Assembly (NCBI GenBank): GCA_017871115.1
Contig: JAFCIZ010000010.1
Location: 62,001 to 126,000 of the forward strand
Reading direction: 5' to 3'
Source of the DNA: Cunninghamella blakesleeana
Lineage: Eukaryota > Mucoromycota > Mucoromycetes > Mucorales > Cunninghamellaceae
DNA: 64,000 nt
This document shows, piece after piece, positions 38,750 through 51,200 of this stretch; within the stretch, counting starts at the first letter, position 1; each line of letters begins with the position of its first letter. The notes below the pieces were generated by a model. It was not told the origin of the DNA, did no database searches, and saw only the letters and a list, made by a program, of their open reading frames with translations. The translations under genes and the position numbers were made by a program.

Positions 38750-41131
38750 TTATGATAATAAATCATCCACAGTAGCATTGTTACGTTGATTGGAATTTGT
38801 TGCCATCCAAGGAGACCAAGGTTGGGCCAATTGGTGATGACTTGTATAATAAGATGATTGATGGACCTTATTTTGAATAGGGCTATTATTAGAATAATAA
38901 GGTTGAGGCGAGCAGCTATTGTTAACAGTAGTTATGTTATTGTTATTATTAAAAGAGAAATTTAATGGATCAAAATCTTGCATAGTTAAAGGAACTGAAG
39001 GAGTATATTCTTGTTTGATTGGTGCTGCAGTAGGTTGATTAACGGAAGATGAATAATTCATGATAGATATATCAACTAAATTTAAATCTAATAATACTGT
39101 TTCTTCACTACTTGTTCTTCTTGTAGATGATTGAGATGGGCTTATTTCAGGAATATCATTTAAATTTACAAGATCATTTTCATCATTAAATAAATTGTCT
39201 AAGAAAGAAAGAAAGAAAAAAATAAGTTAATATATATATGTATATGAAGAGAAAATAGGTAGGTAAATTTATAAACTTACCATCATTTGTAGGAGAAGCA
39301 AAATCGCCCCATCCATCTTCATCATCTTCTTTCATAACTACCGTAGCGGTAGCATTAGGAGCAACATTAGCAATAGTAGTAGTGGTAGTAGCAGAGGTAG
39401 TAGCAGAGGTAGCAGCAGCAGTAGCAGTAGCAGCAGTATTAGTAGTAGTAGTAGTAGTAGCAGTAGCAGTAGTGTCAAGTTTAGGTAATTCCTTTTCTTG
39501 TTTCTTTTCTTCTTCTCCTTCAGTATTAGATTCTATTTCTAATGATTGTTTAGACTTTGACAAAAAAAAGCTAGCAAAACTAAAACGGGATTTTGATTTT
39601 CTTTTTTTATCATCTACTTCAGATTGATCTTTTACTTTTTCTTCTTCTTTTTCGAGATTTTCTTTTTTAGCTTCTTCTTTTTCTTCTTTTTGTTCTTCTT
39701 CTTTATCTTCATTTTCTTCATCTTCGTCATCTTCATCATTTATATTCATCTTTTTTGCTTTTCGATGTACTTTTTTTTTGTCTTTAACCAAGATTTTTTC
39801 ACCATTCATGATAGCGTGGTTATCTTCTTCCAAATGATTAGCATCAATAAAATCTTCACGGAAAATGACATTATCTATATCATCATCAAAAGTTGTTGTT
39901 GTATTTTTTGTTTCTGTAGTTACATTTAATGTAGCAGGAGAATTAGTATTAGTAATAGTAGTGTTATTACTGTTTTCATTTTCAGTGGTAGTTGAAGCTG
40001 TTTTATCATCATTTTCATTATTTATAGATGATGAAGAAGGAGATGGTACATCAGCAGAGCTAACACCAATAAATCTATCTTGAGAAAGAACAGCATTATC
40101 ACGAATTTTTTTTACTTCTTCGGGATCCATAACAAGATCATAAATAGCTTTTGACCGAATTCGGACTAAGAAAAAAAAGAGTAATAAATAAACAATAACA
40201 AATAAGCAACGTTTTTTTTTTTTAAAAAAAAAATAAAAAAATAAAAAACTTTAAATTTTACCATTAACACCTTTATCGTAACCTTTTTCATCAATATATT
40301 CAAAAGTTTTTAAAGTTTCAAACATATTTAAATTTGATTTTACATAGCCAAGTACTTGTTCATCACCATATTTGATTAAATACTCTAATAATACAAGTGC
40401 CTATTATAAAAAAAAAAAAAAAAAATCATACCAAAAAAGGAATTCTATATTTAGTTATTTTTTCTTTCTCTTTTTTTTTTATAACAAAAAAAAAAAAGGT
40501 TACATACCTTATATACTTGTAACCATAATCTTGTTTCTTTAACAATAAATCTTCGATAAATAGCAGGCATAATAATATTTAATTTTTCACTGAGTTGAAA
40601 TAATAATAATAAAAATAAAAAAAACGAGGTAAATAATGATGCTGATGATGAAAGATAATAAAAAACAAGTTTTTTATACGTATGCATATTTTTTTTTTTA
40701 GATGGTCAACTTACGTATCTTTGGTTCCATCAGCTATTGATCTCATAAGTGAAGAAGGAGCACCCCATGCATCCATATTAGTTGCTTGTAACACTTTTGA
40801 TTCCATTTGATCAAAATAATGAACAGCATGTTTCCTATTATTATTAAAGAAAGATTTAGATAAATTTAACTATATTAAATTAATATATGTTTAAAATATA
40901 TATATTATTATTAATTCCCCTTTTCTACTACCCTTTTTATTCTTTTATATATAGGGAAAATTAACTTACATTCGATTAAAAACACCCTATCAAAAGTAAT
41001 ATAGAAATCGATTTTTTAATAAATATATATATATATATATAAGAAAAAATAACCATGCATCAAAACCTTAATATAAATCTTGCTTTTTATGTACTTACTT
41101 TGACTTGATAGTTGTTTTCGACGGCAGCCAT
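38750..41131 (-). CDS. ENTH-domain epsin-like clathrin adaptor
   Basis: Seven exons in phase (41131-41099, 40986-40970, 40834-40715, 40589-40508, 40400-40262, 40165-39281, 39198-38750) give 574 residues. The ENTH domain fills residues about 12-165: YFDQMESKVLQATNMDAWGA, SSLMRSIADGTKDT, ALVLLEYLIKYGDEQVLGYV and FEYIDEKGYDKGVNVRIRSK. ENTH domains bind phosphoinositides and bend membranes at clathrin sites. The tail is disordered, with Lys/Glu-rich and Thr/Ala-rich low-complexity stretches. It contains an acidic EDGWGDFASP motif, like adaptor-ear (GAE/GGA) ligands, and LLDLN, a possible clathrin box. There are no clear UIMs or NPF motifs, so it looks closer to the Golgi/endosome epsins (Ent3/Ent5, CLINT1) than to plasma-membrane epsins; that subtype is inferred. 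Confidence 0.9.
39374..39471 (-). repeat. Trinucleotide repeat encoding Thr/Ala in the epsin-like gene
   Basis: Imperfect GTA/GCA triplets within exon 6. They translate on the minus strand to alternating Thr and Ala runs. Confidence 0.85.
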
Positions 41132-42384
41132 ATTACTCTTTTTGTTTTTTATTATTTCTATAGAGATAAAATGAAAAATAGGAAGAAGAAAGAAAGAAAT
41201 TAATAGTTTCTTTTTTTTTTTATCACTATTTTATTTATAAATAGAGTCTAAAACTGTTTCCCACAAAGGCTTTTATTTTTCTTATAGTATCATACTATTT
41301 TTTTTTATAAAAAGTTATCTGAGCCACAAACATTTATAAAAATATATTTTAAGCCTGAAATTTCATCTTGGGGGAGAATAGAATAACCATGGCTGACTTT
41401 CAAATCATGATTGACACTCTTCTTTCCCCCCAAAAAAATAATGTAAATGATAAAGAAAAAAAGAGAAAAAAAAAAAAAAAACATTACTATGCCAAGGTAA
41501 ATGAAAAACAAAGACTTTTATATATATATTTATTTATTTTTCATATAAAACTTTCCATTTTAAGAATTTTTTTTTTTTTTTTTTGATGGTACAGAAATTG
41601 ATTGGGATACTTTTTCTCTTTCTCTGGTTTTTTATCATTCTTTTTCTGTAGATGATTTAAATGTTAACCTGTTTAGACTAACAATAAAAACATTCTTATG
41701 ATCATTTATTAAAAAAGTTGTATATATATATATATACATATATATACATGTATACATATACATATACTTGTGTATGTGTTTGTGTGTGTATATATATGTA
41801 TATCAGTATCAAAGTTTGACACCTATCAAAAAAAAAAAAATCCGTTCATCAAATGTAAAAATAAAATCTTGTTTTTTTAAGGAGAAGAAAAGAGAGAGAG
41901 AGAGACACATTTACCAAGGTCAAATGAAAATGTTAGATCAAAATGTCACACTCTCCTGTGATCACTTTTTTTATAGCTGACTTTAATTCTCCTTTCATAA
42001 ATTATTTATTTATTCATTCTATCAACAATGAGTAACAAACAATTCATGACTTATCATTATCATATTCATTATTAAGGAGATTTTGTCATTATTTATCATA
42101 GGAATGCCATCCGATTAGAATAAAAGGTCCTTTTTGATCAATTGGGATCACAAAAAAAAAAAAGTTACGAAGCGAACGATAACTGAGCTTTAAAAAAGGA
42201 GATAAATCCAAAAATTGACAAATAATAAGGGGAGTAAGAGAAAGAAGAAAAGGGATTACCATTTTTAGATGACTTTCCATATAAATAAAAAAACGACTTT
42301 CATATAAATATCATCTTCATACATCTTACATATTTACTATTTCAACTTTATTTTAGAAAAAACTTGTTTATAAATAAATCATTT

Positions 42385-42428
<44 letters not shown>

Positions 42429-42471
42429 CTCTTTTTTGTCTTTTTTATTTTCATTTTTTTTATTCTTTATA

Positions 42472-42541
<70 letters not shown>

Positions 42542-42598
42542 ATATATATTTATATATATCTATATACCATATAATAATTATTCTATATTATATTAATA
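41132..42598. promoter_or_regulatory. Divergent promoter region between the epsin and PX-PB1 genes
   Basis: 1.47 kb head-to-head spacer. It ends in a compound repeat directly before the PX-PB1 ATG: (TC)n at 42390-42422, (TA)n around 42468-42507 and (TTA)n at 42507-42537. The frames inside it are low-complexity. I looked for SH3-coding exons here because the downstream gene is Bem1-like and saw none. Confidence 0.55.
42390..42540 (+). repeat. Compound (TC)n-(TA)n-(TTA)n microsatellite in a 5' UTR/promoter
   Basis: Three different simple repeats in succession within 60-210 bases of the PX-PB1 start codon. Confidence 0.9.
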
Positions 42599-43933
42599 AT
42601 GACTAGTACTATATTACCCTCACCTACCTTATCAGCAACCACAACAACGTTCAGTACTTCGCCTGGTATTAAATTGGCACCTTTAATTAGACATGCAAAC
42701 GTAGTATCTTATGAACGACGACAAGGAAAAATGTGGTTTATTATTCATGTTGATCCCCAACAATTCAATAATATACCTTCTTATTTAAAAAGACATCCAT
42801 ATACTATCGCAAGAAGATATGACGATTGTGTACAATTCTGTCAACGTCTTTATGATGCTTTCCCTTGTTTAAACAACCCTCATCAACGTACCCGTCAACA
42901 AAATAACCTTATTTATTATGATTTGCCAAAATTAAAACAGCAGGGCTTGTTGAATAAAAAACAACCCAATGGTCAAAAAAGAGCGGAATTGGATCGCTTC
43001 GTACAAGCTTTATTTCGTTTACCACCTTCTATCACTCAGTCATTAATTGTTTTAGAATTCTTTGGCTTACAAAAAGGAGATACGGAACAACAAGTGTTGC
43101 GCGATAAACAAAACTACATTCGTCAACAGCAAGCTATTATCAACTCTACCACTTCTTCAGATTATTCCTTCTTTGAAGACCCTTACGACTCTAATTTAAA
43201 TCATAGCAATTATACTCTAGAACCCTCCTTATCTACAGCTTCTTCTTCAAAGTGGTCCTTTAAATCTTTACGTGGTAGATCTGCTTCTTCAAATAGTTTA
43301 TCTTCCTTCTGTTCTCAAGCTGCCCAGCGTTTACCTTGGACGTCTGCCTCTACTGCTGCTCCCACCAACAATCCCAACATGAGAAAAAAATCTTCCAATA
43401 GTTTATTAAATCAGTATTATGAATATGATTATCTAAACCAATACCCAACCTCTCCTATGTCTATACCATCTTCTGCTAATATACCAGGTTTGATCAGCTG
43501 CAGTAGTAGTACATCAAGTCATTCCTCTGTCAATGAATCGTCGTCGTCATCTTCAAGAAGAAACACTTCGCCTTCAAGTATTCGTATGGTCAAATTAAAA
43601 GTCATTTATGATGTGGATAATATCGTTGTAATTCAAATCCCAAGATCTACCTCTTTATCAGCTTTACGTACAAGATTACATGATAAGTTTTCTACCATGT
43701 TGGACCCTTCTTTAAAGCCATTGGCCGATCAATTTGTTTTATTATTTAATGAAAATGCTCGTACATCTTCTACTTCTACTGTATCCCATGATGATCAACA
43801 TCCTTTACCTACTACTTCGGCTATTTTAGGTTCTTCTTCGGCTATTACTTTAATTTCAAAGGAATCTCACTGGACTAAAGCTATGAAGAGTTGGGATAAT
43901 CTTGATAAGGTTACTTTAAGATGCATTCATTAA
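42599..43933 (+). CDS. PX-PB1 protein, Bem1/Scd2-like but without SH3 domains
   Basis: Single exon, 444 residues. A PX domain covers about residues 28-162: VVSYERRQGKMWFIIHVDPQ, YTIARRYDDCVQFCQRLYDA and a C-terminal LDRFVQALFRLPPSITQSLI, FFGLQ. A Ser-rich linker follows, then a PB1-like domain at about 325-443 (MVKLKVIYDVDNIVVIQIPR, then TLISKESHWTKAMKSW). PX followed by PB1 is the C-terminal half of the yeast polarity scaffold Bem1 (SH3-SH3-PX-PB1) and of NADPH-oxidase regulators. Here the two SH3 domains are absent and the protein starts 27 residues before the PX. It could still link phosphoinositide membranes to a PB1 partner such as a Cdc24-type exchange factor; that is inferred. A paralogue with SH3 domains may exist elsewhere. 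Confidence 0.88.
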   Translation: MTSTILPSPTLSATTTTFSTSPGIKLAPLIRHANVVSYERRQGKMWFIIHVDPQQFNNIPSYLKRHPYTIARRYDDCVQFCQRLYDAFPCLNNPHQRTRQQNNLIYYDLPKLKQQGLLNKKQPNGQKRAELDRFVQALFRLPPSITQSLIVLEFFGLQKGDTEQQVLRDKQNYIRQQQAIINSTTSSDYSFFEDPYDSNLNHSNYTLEPSLSTASSSKWSFKSLRGRSASSNSLSSFCSQAAQRLPWTSASTAAPTNNPNMRKKSSNSLLNQYYEYDYLNQYPTSPMSIPSSANIPGLISCSSSTSSHSSVNESSSSSSRRNTSPSSIRMVKLKVIYDVDNIVVIQIPRSTSLSALRTRLHDKFSTMLDPSLKPLADQFVLLFNENARTSSTSTVSHDDQHPLPTTSAILGSSSAITLISKESHWTKAMKSWDNLDKVTLRCIH

Positions 43934-44994
43934 ATGATAATATATCTCCCTCTTTCTTTCTTTTTTTTTTATTCATCCATTCATTTATTCGTACTTTCAT
44001 TATATACCAACCATCTTTTTTTTTATTTTTAAAAAAAAATCATTCCCTTCGTTCTTTATATATATATATATATATGATTCTTATTCCCCTTATATATATC
44101 TCATTACTCTCTTTTACATATTTTATACATTTTTTTTTTTTAGATATTTACATACACACGCGTATCACGCTACTATCATTCATTTTTTTTTTTTTTTTTT
44201 ATTTGTTTATATATATATTTTTTTTTGTTTATATTCGGACTTTTTTGTCTATTTTATTCCCATTCCACTCTCTTTTTGTTACTATATGTTCCTTAGCTTT
44301 ATTTATTTATTTACTATTCTTTTTTGTAAATTTTGTATTTTTAAATATTAATTTATACACACACACACACAAATACACATACACGCATATATATAATATA
44401 CATTTATATATAACATACACTCACTTTCCTTCTATTAATAAACTCTCGCTCTTATTTAAAACATTCCTTTTAAAATAAACAAAAAAGAAATCTTGATTTT
44501 AAAATAACAATGAGTAATATTAAAATACTATAAAAAGAGAATAATGAAATTGACAGGCTACTTGTCAACAGTATATCAAAATAATAATATTAATAATAAT
44601 GAAATTTCTCCTGAACCTTTTTTTTTTCACGGGTTCTCTTGATGACTTTAGTAATAATTATTTTGGTTGTTCCGATAGCTTCAAAAAGTCATGTTTCTCC
44701 TTAATGTCGTTTTTTTGTGTTACTATGCAATCTATGCTCATCATCAGATAGTATCACTTTTTCTTTTCTCACAAACTCCTTGGTTTAGACTATTTTCCCC
44801 TTTTATTTTTTTCTTTAATATTTATATGAATTCTTAAAAAAATAATTAAAGTTATTATTTTTATTAAGCGATTATAGAAAATAAAATAAAATAAAATAAA
44901 ATAAAATAAAATAAAATAAAATAAAATAAAATAAAATATAAATAAAACTAATCCATTATTATTATTATTGTTATTACTACTAATTAATACATGC
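43934..44994. other. Convergent intergenic region with an (AAAAT)12 array
   Basis: T-rich 3' flank of the PX-PB1 gene and 3' flank of the transcription-factor-like gene. Low-complexity frames only. Confidence 0.6.
44878..44937 (+). repeat. (AAAAT)12 pentanucleotide array
   Basis: Twelve perfect copies of the five-base unit in 60 bases, 58 bases beyond the stop codon of the minus-strand gene at 44995. Confidence 0.95.
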
Positions 44995-47080
44995 TCATTG
45001 TTGATTTTTCTTTTTTTCACTATAAAGTTGTTTAGCATTATTTTTTTTCTGTAATCTTGGTTTTTTAATGGTAGAATTAGTAGATAATTTATAAACATGA
45101 ATACCAGGAGTCGTTGATGAAGAATTAGTCGAGAATGACGAATTTGTCGAAGAAAATGAAGATATGGATTGATATTGTTTTTTTAAATATTGATTTAATA
45201 AAACTGCCACTTCCTCTTCTTGATTCAGGTGATCAGCATTATCGGAGGTTTCATTTATTTTCTTTTTCTTATTATTTTTTCTTTTCTTTTTTGATAAATG
45301 GATAAGGATTTTTTCTAATAATTTTTCTTTTTGCTCCGCTTGTTTTAATTCTTGTAATTGTTGAATCGAATGCAAAGTGGTTTTATAATAATTCGACATC
45401 GTTAATCCCATTTTTTCAAATTGTTGTTCGATTTTTTCAGCATATGCACGCATTTGGAATACATCATTTACATAAGCTTGGGTGCTTTTTAATAAAATCA
45501 AATTCATTTGTAGTTGCTCTTTTGCCCATTTTTGCCAATTGGTTTTATATTGATAAATTCTTGATGCTGTATTATGAATGGCGAAAAACATATGATGATA
45601 CGTGGATTGATCACATCCTTGACTAGCTAACTGTTGTAATGATTGTAATACATTCAAATTTGTTTCTAGCCCATCCATTAATAAATGATCGTCCTCTGGT
45701 GGCTTTTCCTGGCTTAAAAATTTGTATAGAACCACTAATCGCATTGCATGATAACATAAGTGCAGATGAACGTGCGATCTTGATTGGTATCTATCTTCTT
45801 CCTTTGTGGTGGTAATAGGTAGAGATATATTCTCGTACCATTTTTTTAATTCGTCAGTGATTTGATAATAAGTAAAAGTAGGCCTTAAGGTACTAGGGTC
45901 CAATAATTGTTGATTTTGAATAGCTTGAATGTATTTTCTCATGAATCTTGTTAAAATGGTAAATTGGAATATACTTTGATGTTCATAATTTAAGGTGGTA
46001 TCATCTTGAGCTTGTTGTATAGCATTCATAATGTAATTAGGTGGTTGATTGGGTAATAAGCATTCTCTTTGTAATGTCAGAGATAACCATGCATCAATGT
46101 AATACCATCGACACCAACATAATAAAATAGCTTGGTTCATTGGTCGATATCCACTATCAACACCTCCTGTTTTCAATTGTAATGCAACAGAAGCTAATCC
46201 TCCCCAGGTTTGTTGTTGTTCATATAACCGCAACAAATTACTCGTATAACTAAGACAAAAATATGATTGAATGGTCATTGCTTTTCTTTTCTGCTGCCTT
46301 TCTTTAATAGAGTTGTCTTTTTTTTCTTTTTCTTCTTTCCCTTCTTCACCATCTCCATTATCAATATTATAAGGATAACGAGGGGGGTGAAAAAAATCAT
46401 TAGAGTCTTTATCTGTGCCAATATCATCATCTTCACCAAATATAAATGTATCAATTTTTTGTGTTGCTTGTTCATAAAAAGCCATGGCTGCATTTTTAAC
46501 ATAACCTTCTGTTGCTTGATGGTCCATGATAGTCACTAAGGTAATGGAGGCAATGCAATAAATGATAGTTTCGGGAGCATGGCGCCAATTTCTAATCAAA
46601 TCAATGGTAATAGGTGCTACTTTAAATCCAATGCAACACCAATGAGTTCTTGCTTTTTCCATCACTAAATCTAAAAAACAGGTGGAGTCAATAGTATCGT
46701 TGATTTTAATAGGGAGCATGGATTGAGTAAAGTAATCTATCATTTTTTTTATTTGATCCCATTTTTTTTTCTTCATTTTTTTTTTCTTAATATTTTTATT
46801 ATTTTCTATTTTTATTAATTGATTGCTATCGTTATCATTAAATTTGACTGTGTTCGATAAGGTGGAGGAAGGTGGAGATGATAAAGTTGAATCTAATGGT
46901 AATGTAGGTATGAAAAAACTATTAATAATATTATAATGTGGTTGAAAATTTTCATAAGATTGAGTCGTGTTATTATTATCATTGTTATTATTAAGAGTGG
47001 TGATGTCAGCGATAAAATCAATTTGATTACTATTCATACTATTATCATGACTGATATCAAACAGTGGGTGATTTGAATAT

Positions 47081-47143
<63 letters not shown>

Positions 47144-47409
47144 TCATTATCATTGTCATTTGATAATGGACAAAAAGGTGTCAACAAGTTATTTAAAGAA
47201 TGATATTGATAACCATCATTTAATAAAATAGGATCATTATTTAATAATAGATATTGATTTAGATCTATATTATTATTAATATAAAGATATTCATCATATA
47301 GTTGCTGCGGTTGTTGGTGGTGATGATGATGGTGATGATGAAGCTGTAGTTGTTGCTGCTGATTTATATAATCGGATAATATACTTTTTTTAATCGTTTT
47401 TTTGTCCAT
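44995..47409 (-). CDS. Fungal transcription-factor-domain protein without a visible Zn2Cys6 cluster
   Basis: Single exon, 804 residues. The N-terminal 220 residues are low-complexity: Gln and His runs (eight His in a row near residue 25) and a long uninterrupted Asn tract near residue 90. Residues about 225-600 resemble the fungal-specific transcription-factor middle homology region. Examples are FTQSMLPIKINDTIDSTCFL, WCCIGFKVAPITIDLIRNWR, CIASITLVTIMDHQATEGYV, the LLRLYEQQQTWGGLASVALQ block and LLCWCRWYYIDAWLSL. No CX2CX6C cluster or other DNA-binding domain is seen. The C-terminus has a basic Lys-rich segment (KKKRKNNKKKKIN) that could be a nuclear signal. It may be a regulator that acts through partners, or its DNA-binding exon may be missing. 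Target genes are unknown. Confidence 0.7.
47084..47142 (-). repeat. (ATT)n tract encoding poly-Asn
   Basis: About 20 perfect triplets inside the coding exon of the transcription-factor-like gene. Confidence 0.95.
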
Positions 47410-47676
47410 AGAGTTGGATTAAAGAAAATTAGTAGTAAAAAGAGTGGTAATATTAATAATATTAATATTAACAAATAAATAATCATTAAAAAAAAGTGAG
47501 AACAGTTTCATTATAATAATAGGAGCTAATAAAAAAACTTGCAGCGCTGGTCATTTTCTAAGCCAATGGAAAACAAGAATCACATTTTTGATCTGTTGTT
47601 ACACATAATAGAGGGGTGCACAGGCATTTTTTATTATAATACAGTAGTACAGCCATAATGACGTTGGTATAGTGTT

Positions 47677-47712
<36 letters not shown>

Positions 47713-48223
47713 TATATTTGTATGTAAATTATATATATAATACAAGGAACAGTAATATTGATCTTTATACTATTTATTTATTTCTGTTATATATATATAT
47801 ATATAGTAAAAATAGTTAAAAGTATCTACTCTTTTAACCTCTTTTATTTTTTTTAGACGACATTTTACTTGTTTTAGATATGCTTATAATCAATTTGATT
47901 CACACGTTTTCTTTTTTATAAAGTTTAATAGTAGAGAGAGGGAAAAAGGCTTATGTACATATATTAAGAAAGGTTCTTTTGCTGCCTTCTAGAAGTATAG
48001 CAAAAACAAATGTCATGATAAAGTTATGTATTAGTTATTAAAAAGTTGTTTTAATATAACTCGCTTTATTAATATATGTGTGTTTTTTTTAATCAATTAT
48101 GGAAACAAATAAAGATATTATTACTACTATTATGATTATTAATGATGATAAGGAATACAAAGAAATACAAAATGTAAATAATTAAATAAATAAATAAATA
48201 AAAACAAGTTTTTATATATATAA
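47410..48223. promoter_or_regulatory. Upstream region of the transcription-factor-like gene
   Basis: 814 bases with (AT)n runs at about 47681-47708 and 47790-47804. It is also the 3' flank of the acyltransferase gene. No ORF is supported. Confidence 0.5.
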
Positions 48224-51200
48224 TTAAAGTTTAGCATTATCTTCTTTCATCTTTTTTAATAATTTTTGTTGATTGGGTGATGCTTGTAAATTATCTTCGC
48301 CAAGGATATCTGCCAAACGTAATACTCTTGTACTCACTATGTGATATATAAAAAAAAAATGGCCATTAATGTACATATCTCATAGGTATTATTATCTATT
48401 TGATTTGAGTTGATCTGATTCTTACCTGTAGCATTATCACGTCGGTTCTTTCCTTCGCGTCTGAATTTTCCTATTCTTTCAACCATTTCCCAGAGATGAC
48501 CATGAGGTGTTAAAACGCCATTAAGACGTTGTGGGATATAATCTTCATGTAATCGAATTTCAGTCCATGGCTTGGGGTGAGTATGTCTTCGTTTAACAAT
48601 AATTCCTTTTTCTTGATATCTTGTCATAGTATTACTAAGAGTTTCCTTATTAACAGCTTCCAAATAGCTCTATATGAAGCAGTACATGTATATATATTTA
48701 GCAAATTATATATATATATATATACATATATTTAAAACTTTTTTATATATATATTTACCAAATCTCCTTGATAATATAAAGTTTTTCCTAAAGCTTGAAC
48801 ACGTTTTTCAAATAATTTACTTTCAACCCAAACAGCATCATTTGATCTGTTTGGAGGTGCTAATGAGAATAAACTAACACATCCTAACCAGTAAGATTCG
48901 ACAAATGGCCAAATTAAGAAGCATAAGAAATCTATATAAATACAAATATATATATATATATATACAAAGTGAATATTAATAATACAATGTGAATATAAAA
49001 TATGAAAAAAGGATTGATTTTTTTAACATGTATGTATATAATATATTACCATAATTTTCTCTACCACATTGACGTTCCCTATCGTGTAAACCGACCCAGT
49101 TTTCTTCATCAATTTCAATTATATTATTATCAACTAACCATTGAACGGTACGTTTAGTGTTATTTTCTATACCGCCAGGTTTATAAATCATATCTAATTT
49201 AAGAAGACTGGATAAAAACGAAATTTCCTCTAAAAGTTGATCATAAGGCATACGTTGAATCTTTTTTCCACCACCCATTTTAACAACAGTATATAAAGCT
49301 GCACATACAATAGCTTCCTCAACAAATAAATGAATAACTTGATTTCGATAATAGGATAGTTCAAATGGATCTACACCATAAAATGTAGGTTCTAAAATAT
49401 CTTTGCCTTTTCGTTCTCCAATTAATTCTTTATGAATAGCTATTGTACGGTCTACAATATCTCCAGTTGACATTTCATGGAATTCAGATACCTGTCCTCC
49501 TTTAGATTCTATAATGCGTGTTAACCAATCGACTCTTCGAATTAATTCACTGCGTCCAACACCACGTCCACGTAATGTTAAAATTACTGTTCCAACTAAG
49601 GCTGATGGCATAATTACTGTGGTATTATTCTAAAAATTATAAACGAAAAAAATAAATAAATTAAAATTAAAATATAAGCCATTTGGAATAAAAGCATAAG
49701 TAATTAACACATTTTTTTCTTTCTTTGCATTTAATCATATATATTTCATTACAATATCAGATAATACACGATAACCAAGAGATTTCAAAAGTATAGCTTT
49801 TTGTTCAGGATCTTCCAAATTCATAGGGCTATTTTAAGAATATATATTTATAATGTTAAATAGCTGTTACACACGCATAATATCTATTTGTATACAAACT
49901 TACCCTCTGTGACTTAACTGATCTTCTAACCACCCACGTAAAGAGTAAGGTTTGCTGACTCGAACTATTAATGGATATATCAGTCAGTATTCCATTTTTC
50001 ATCATATAATCACTATTATTCTCATTAATATTTTAAATATATTTACCATCAACGCGACCCCATTTTAATTGCAACAATCTTGTATTTGTAATTACACCCC
50101 ATAAACTTTCTTTTTCTTTTGGATTTCCAAGAAGTTCATTAGCATAACTATATAAATAAATAAATAAGTATATCATTTAATATAATATATATATATATAT
50201 ATATTTACCTTGATGTTTCAATAATTTTATCATAGCCAATGGAGATGGGAACAATGTAACAATCAGAAAACCTGTTATTGATTAAAGCTTCCAAGATAAT
50301 CTTAACAATACCAAGTTTAGGTTGAAGTAACTTTCCTAATCTGGAACGAGTACCTTCCACAAAGCATTCAAAATTCACTAAAAATAATAATAATAATCAT
50401 AAAAATGAGACCATGACATTACATATAGCCCAATTATATAATATTATATATATATATAAACATACTTCCTTCTGATAATAAAGTACAAGTGTATTCTTCT
50501 AAAATCGTTTTGTATAATGTATCATTTCCCCATTCACGACGAATATAAAAGGCACCTGCATTTTTTAATAAGGATCCTACAACAGGCATATCCAAGTTAT
50601 CACCAGCTACAATATGAGGTAATTGAAATCCTAATCTGAACATAAGATAAGAGACAACCAAGTAATCAATATGAGACTTATGACTAGGCAATAGGATTAA
50701 AGACTGTTTCTTTTCTTGAGCAATTAAAGCAACCCTTTTCAGCTAAATAAATTAATAATAATAATTTAGTTTTTAGAAATGCACAGGGCAACACAAATAA
50801 TATATTTTCCGAGGTGTTCCGATGTCAATTTTGTATTTAAAATAAAGTTTGGTATTAATGATAATAATAGTAGTTACCTCCATCCATTCACTTTCTTTAA
50901 TATGAATTCCTTGATGATACAATCGTACTAAAATGTTATTTACTGTAAAAGCAAAAAATCTAGTTTCAAAAAAATTAAATTAATATTATGATCTATCTTA
51001 TTCTTCTTTTTTTCTTTCATTCTTTCTGTTTTTACTTGATAAATCGAATGCTATCCAATTTAGCGATGCATTTTTCAGCGATTCCTTTCGCAACAGCCTG
51101 TAGTTCTTTACGTAAAGCTTTCTTTTGTTTATGTAACAATTTAGATTTTTCTTTATCTGATAGTTTTTGCCATTTTGACTGACTTGATAAGAGTGATAAA

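Noticed and set aside
39382..40083. Plus-strand Val/Ala- and Phe-rich ORFs
   Set aside because: They mirror low-complexity coding sequence of the epsin-like gene on the other strand.
42364..42606. ORF of Ser/Leu, Tyr/Ile and Leu runs
   Set aside because: It is only the translation of the (TC)n, (TA)n and (TTA)n repeats before the PX-PB1 gene.
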